A stretch of 64,000 nucleotides of DNA from Flammeovirgaceae bacterium SG7u.111 (GTDB lineage Bacteria > Bacteroidota > Bacteroidia > Cytophagales > Flammeovirgaceae): contig CP139021.1 of NCBI GenBank assembly GCA_034044135.1, forward strand, positions 1,689,635 to 1,753,634, given 5' to 3'. Positions 61,241 to 64,000 of the stretch are shown piece by piece. The notes beneath the pieces were generated by a model. It worked only from the letters and a program-made list of their open reading frames with translations. It made no database searches and was not told where the DNA came from. The translations under genes and the position numbers were made by a program. Position 1 is the first letter of the stretch. Each line of letters begins with the position of its first letter.

Positions 61241-61996
61241 ATGGATATAGTTGGGTTTCAATCTATTGAATTGGATATGGGGCGGGTCAAGTTTTTGAAC
61301 CGAGTGGAAAAGAAATACTGGTTTCATTACTCCCAATTACCACAGTTGTTTGAGGTTATTCATCAAGATTATTTCTTGCTGCAAGTAGGTAAGGAGCAAA
61401 ATCTGAAGTATACAAGCACGTATTTCGATACTCCAGAAGACACTATGTACATCGACCATCATAATGGTAGGCTAAACAGGTATGAAATCAGACGGAGAGA
61501 TTATACCTTCTCTGGAGATAGCTACTTGGAGGTAAAGGTTAAAAACAACAAGGGTAAAACGAAGAAAAAGCGCTTGCTTACTGCTACCCAAAGTCTCCAC
61601 TTAGATGCTCGTGAAAGTACCTTTTTAGCTAAGTATTCACCATTTAGCAGTTCAGATTTAAGAGCGAGTCTTGTAAACGAATTCTCCCGTTTTACCTTGG
61701 TCAACAAAAATTTTAGAGAAACCTGTAACATAGATTTTAATATTCGATACGGTGTTCCCCAAAAGTCAGTAAGCTTAGATGGCTTGGTGGTGTTGGAAAT
61801 AAAATCTGAGGCAAACTCTCCGATCTCGTCGCTTGCCAGAGCTTTGCGGGAAAGTCGGATAAAAGAGGCTGGCTTCAGCAAATACAGTGTAGGTCGATCG
61901 CTCACTAGCACTCACTTAAAAAGGAACAGGTTCAAGCCACAGATCAGGAGAATAGAGAAAATGCTTGAGCCTTCAAACAAACTTTACAACGTGTGA
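61241..61996 (+). CDS. VTC-domain (polyphosphate polymerase-like) protein
   Basis: 251 residues, a stand-alone triphosphate tunnel enzyme domain of the VTC4 type. Tunnel-lining basic and acidic residues are visible: NRVEKKYWFHYS, STYFDTPEDTMY, NRYEIRRRDY, SYLEVKVKNNKGKTKKKR, and a late VVLEIKSEAN plus FSKYSVGR. In yeast VTC4 such residues polymerise polyphosphate from ATP. It is predicted cytoplasmic and peripheral to the membrane. It ends 1 nt before the DUF4956 gene, which supplies the membrane segments missing here. Confidence 0.9.
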   Translation: MDIVGFQSIELDMGRVKFLNRVEKKYWFHYSQLPQLFEVIHQDYFLLQVGKEQNLKYTSTYFDTPEDTMYIDHHNGRLNRYEIRRRDYTFSGDSYLEVKVKNNKGKTKKKRLLTATQSLHLDARESTFLAKYSPFSSSDLRASLVNEFSRFTLVNKNFRETCNIDFNIRYGVPQKSVSLDGLVVLEIKSEANSPISSLARALRESRIKEAGFSKYSVGRSLTSTHLKRNRFKPQIRRIEKMLEPSNKLYNV

Positions 61997-61997
61997 T

Positions 61998-62711
61998 ATG
62001 ACCAACTTAACTTCAATAGCAACAACTTTTATTGAGGGCAGCAGCGGCAACCAATTGCCAATGTTGCTTGCAATAACTGGGTGGGAAAAGCATTTTAAGT
62101 TTTTGGGAATCAAGCTGATTGATGTGGCTGACTTTGCCGAATTGATGGCAAGGTTTTCTTTCAATACATTCCTTATTTTTATTATTATACACTTTATATA
62201 TGCTAAAAATAGCAGGAGGAAAGACTTTTACTTTAGCTACCTCGCTATCGGCGTAATCGTTTTTCTTCTGTGTTTCTTGCTCAACAATGTAAAACTTGAG
62301 CTAGGTTTTGCCCTAGGGCTTTTTGCCATCTTTGGCATCATCAGATACCGTACCGATGCTATTCCCATCAAAGAGATGACCTATCTTTTTATCATCATAG
62401 GCATTTCGGTCATGAATGCACTTGCCAATGCTAAAGTGAGTTATGCGGAACTGATCTTCACTAATTCGGCGGTCTTTATTGGCTTATGGTTTCTCGAAAA
62501 ACACCTGATGCTGAAGCAAGAAGATTCTATTAAACTGATTTATGAGAAGATAGAAAACATACACACCGACAACGACCAGCTTTTGCTCGAAGATTTGAAA
62601 GCTCGTACGGGAATAGACATAAAACGCTATAAAATAAGCAAGATAGATTTCTTGCGAGATGTAGCAGAAATCACTCTTTATTTTAATGTAAACGGTCATT
62701 CGACCCATTAA
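61998..62711 (+). CDS. DUF4956 membrane protein
   Basis: 237 residues from MTNLTSIATTFIEG; an in-frame Met inside the VTC gene is rejected. About four TM helices (NTFLIFIIIHFIYA, LAIGVIVFLLCFLLNNVKLE, MTYLFIIIGISVMNALANAK, LIFTNSAVFIGLWFLEKHL). The family signature LGFALGLFAIFGIIRYRTDAIPIKEMTYLF region is present, with the conserved R-Y-R-T-D. A cytoplasmic C-terminal domain follows. It is almost always encoded with VTC-domain proteins, probably as membrane partner of the polymerase. Confidence 0.9.
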   Translation: MTNLTSIATTFIEGSSGNQLPMLLAITGWEKHFKFLGIKLIDVADFAELMARFSFNTFLIFIIIHFIYAKNSRRKDFYFSYLAIGVIVFLLCFLLNNVKLELGFALGLFAIFGIIRYRTDAIPIKEMTYLFIIIGISVMNALANAKVSYAELIFTNSAVFIGLWFLEKHLMLKQEDSIKLIYEKIENIHTDNDQLLLEDLKARTGIDIKRYKISKIDFLRDVAEITLYFNVNGHSTH

Positions 62712-62723
62712 CCCTCTGCTGAT

Positions 62724-63377
62724 ATGAATAAGAATATTGTGAAATATAGCCTGCCTTTTTTATTGATAATGTTGCTGAACTTTGTGGCAAGTGCTCAGGA
62801 AACTGAAGTAAATACCCAAATCCGAACATCACTAGAACTTAGTTATAAGCCTGTAAAAAAGTTGAAGCTTAGCCTAAAACCCGAGTTACGCTATGATGAA
62901 AATATGACAGTTGATGAATACCTAATGGAGGCTGAAATTGCGTATAAACTATGGAAGTTTATCTCAGTTGGAGGTACTTACCGATTTGTGGGAAATGTTC
63001 GTGACAACAAAGATACCGAGTATCTCAATCGCTTTGCATTGAACACTACTTTCAAAAAGAAAATCGATAGGTTTAGCACTTCTTTTAGGTTGCAATACAC
63101 AGACTTTGCCGATGATGAAGAAAGCGATAAAGAATATTTACGTTATAAAGCTTCGCTGAAATATGATATCCGTAATGTGAAAATCACGCCAATAGTAGCA
63201 GTAGAAGCTTTCCAAACACTCGACGGAGGGGGCTTGCACAAGATGCGCTATACCTTTGGTTTTGATTACAAGCTTTTCAAAAAGAATTTCATAGGTATAA
63301 GCTATAAGCTCGACGATTTTAATTCGGAGGAGAAAGTAAGGCATATTCTTAGCTTTGGGTATAAGCTCGGATTTTGA
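62724..63377 (+). CDS. DUF2490-like outer-membrane beta-barrel protein
   Basis: 217 residues with signal peptide MNKNIVKYSLPFLLIML ending ASAQ. The mature part is alternating beta strands (RTSLELSYKPVKKLKLSLKP, FSTSFRLQYTDFADDEESD, MRYTFGFDYKLFKKNFIGIS) ending SFGYKLGF with terminal Phe, matching DUF2490 barrels. It starts 12 nt after the DUF4956 gene, so it belongs to the CotH/VTC operon, perhaps as the outer-membrane exit or anchor. Confidence 0.85.
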   Translation: MNKNIVKYSLPFLLIMLLNFVASAQETEVNTQIRTSLELSYKPVKKLKLSLKPELRYDENMTVDEYLMEAEIAYKLWKFISVGGTYRFVGNVRDNKDTEYLNRFALNTTFKKKIDRFSTSFRLQYTDFADDEESDKEYLRYKASLKYDIRNVKITPIVAVEAFQTLDGGGLHKMRYTFGFDYKLFKKNFIGISYKLDDFNSEEKVRHILSFGYKLGF

Positions 63378-63540
63378 TTATTGCCTTTTAAAAAAAGCTT
63401 TTTTTCAGAATAAGCTATATACTTGTTTGATTTTAACGACTTTGATTCCCTTAATGAAGCTGTTTGGGAATTTCAAAGGAATACTACAAAACAGTTTCAA
63501 AAAAACGGAGAAATTTATATTTTGAATTGTACAGGATTCC

Positions 63541-64000
63541 ATGGGCTTTTTAAAAAAAAACAGACTGGCATTTATCGAATTAGTGATTATTATATTCGTG
63601 TGGTTTTTGCTATTAGTTGTTCCCGTACTCTTTGGCGATTTTCAAGATGATGTCAATTGGGGGCATATTTTAAAACAGTGGAAAGAATACTCCTTGTTGT
63701 TTGTCGCTTTTTTGATCAACCATCTGCTGCTGTTGCCCTTCTTGTTTTTCAAAGGAAAGCGGATTGCCTATTTTGGTAGTGCCGTAGTCCTAATAATTAT
63801 GTTATTTGGATCCATGTACCTAAACTATGAGCAGGTTCCCAAGCCGCCCTATCTAAGGCGAAGTGGGGAGAGAATAGAGCGAAACATGGAAAGGCCGCCT
63901 AACGAGCGAAATATAGAAAGGGAAAGATCTCCAAGCGAGCGAAATATGGAAAGAGAAAGACCTTCAAGCGAGCGAGGCAGATCCAAAGGACCTATGCCCC
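63541..64000 (+). CDS. N-terminus of a LytS-type membrane histidine kinase (cut by window end)
   Basis: 153 residues are visible, from MGFLKKNRLAFIELVIIIFV. Three TM helices follow (FVWFLLLVVPVLF, LFVAFLINHLLLLPFLFF, GSAVVLIIMLFGSMYL), then an Arg/Glu/Pro-rich cytoplasmic repeat (ERNMERPPNERNIERERSP). This arrangement is typical of the four-helix LytS/YehU-like sensor kinases of Bacteroidota, whose kinase domain would follow outside the window. The gene lies 163 nt after the DUF2490 gene. Confidence 0.65.
   Translation, partial: MGFLKKNRLAFIELVIIIFVWFLLLVVPVLFGDFQDDVNWGHILKQWKEYSLLFVAFLINHLLLLPFLFFKGKRIAYFGSAVVLIIMLFGSMYLNYEQVPKPPYLRRSGERIERNMERPPNERNIERERSPSERNMERERPSSERGRSKGPMP

Noticed and set aside
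1-64000. tRNA or rRNA genes, prophage or integrative-element attachment sites
   Set aside because: No cloverleaf, rRNA-like stretch, integrase or phage structural gene was recognised by reading; a covariance-model scan would be decisive.

Overview
The window is a chromosomal segment of a Bacteroidota bacterium, most likely of the Cytophagales type. The evidence is indirect but consistent: a secreted trypsin-like protease ends in a type IX secretion C-terminal sorting domain; there are a TonB-dependent receptor, DUF2490 and Omp85-like outer-membrane proteins, lipoproteins rich in Asp/Glu after the lipobox, PadR plus FtsX-type permease pairs, AraC proteins of a Bacteroidota type, and a TIGR03643/DUF2805 protein. 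Base composition is about 40% GC by eye. Several accessory blocks are visibly more AT-rich (about 8.0-15.1 kb, 34.4-37.4 kb and 39.8-43.3 kb). No rRNA, tRNA or CRISPR array was seen.

Layout. 0-7.7 kb: metabolic and secreted genes (glutaryl-CoA dehydrogenase cut by the window edge, SLC13 transporter, T9SS serine protease, Tat-type PLP enzyme). 8.0-15.1 kb: an AT-rich island with a 5'-nucleotidase-like lipoprotein and a tight minus-strand operon of sulfotransferase, small TIR protein, TIR-STAND-TPR protein and zeta-like P-loop kinase. 15.2-18.2 kb: a sugar-nucleotide-type epimerase, a 1.25 kb gene-free stretch holding a 21-bp tandem array, and a methyltransferase. 18.6-21.6 kb: first PadR/permease pair. 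21.7-27.7 kb: two oxidoreductase genes, each next to a paralogous AraC regulator, and a Cthe_2159-type beta-helix lipoprotein. 27.8-33.9 kb: a peroxiredoxin-like protein with a frameshifted duplicate of its 3' end nearby, and a TonB receptor-PnuC-NadR operon for NAD precursor uptake and activation. 34.5-38.0 kb: a four-gene operon of caspase-like protease, small acidic protein, TPR histidine kinase and LuxR-type response regulator. 38.0-39.0 kb: a second 21-bp array with a 51-bp tandem repeat beside it. 39.9-43.3 kb: an uncharacterised envelope locus disrupted by an IS5-family element. 43.5-56.1 kb: an esterase lipoprotein, the second and third PadR/permease pairs, a YwqG-like protein, a pentapeptide-repeat protein and an Omp85-like protein. 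56.3-57.2 kb: a thioredoxin-fold protein and a cysteine-bearing MarR regulator sharing an operator-like palindrome. 57.4-64 kb: an ECF sigma factor and a CotH-VTC-DUF4956-DUF2490 cluster, then a histidine kinase cut by the window edge.

The strongest candidate for an undescribed system is the TIR operon. The small TIR protein keeps the Glu expected of a TIR NADase. The TIR domain fused to the STAND NTPase has Gly at that position, yet the two share a near-identical stretch just downstream. This fits a split sensor/effector design, with the STAND protein sensing and scaffolding and the small TIR acting as enzyme. A second candidate is the caspase/two-component operon. A third is the pair of strictly 21-bp (two helical turns) non-coding arrays.
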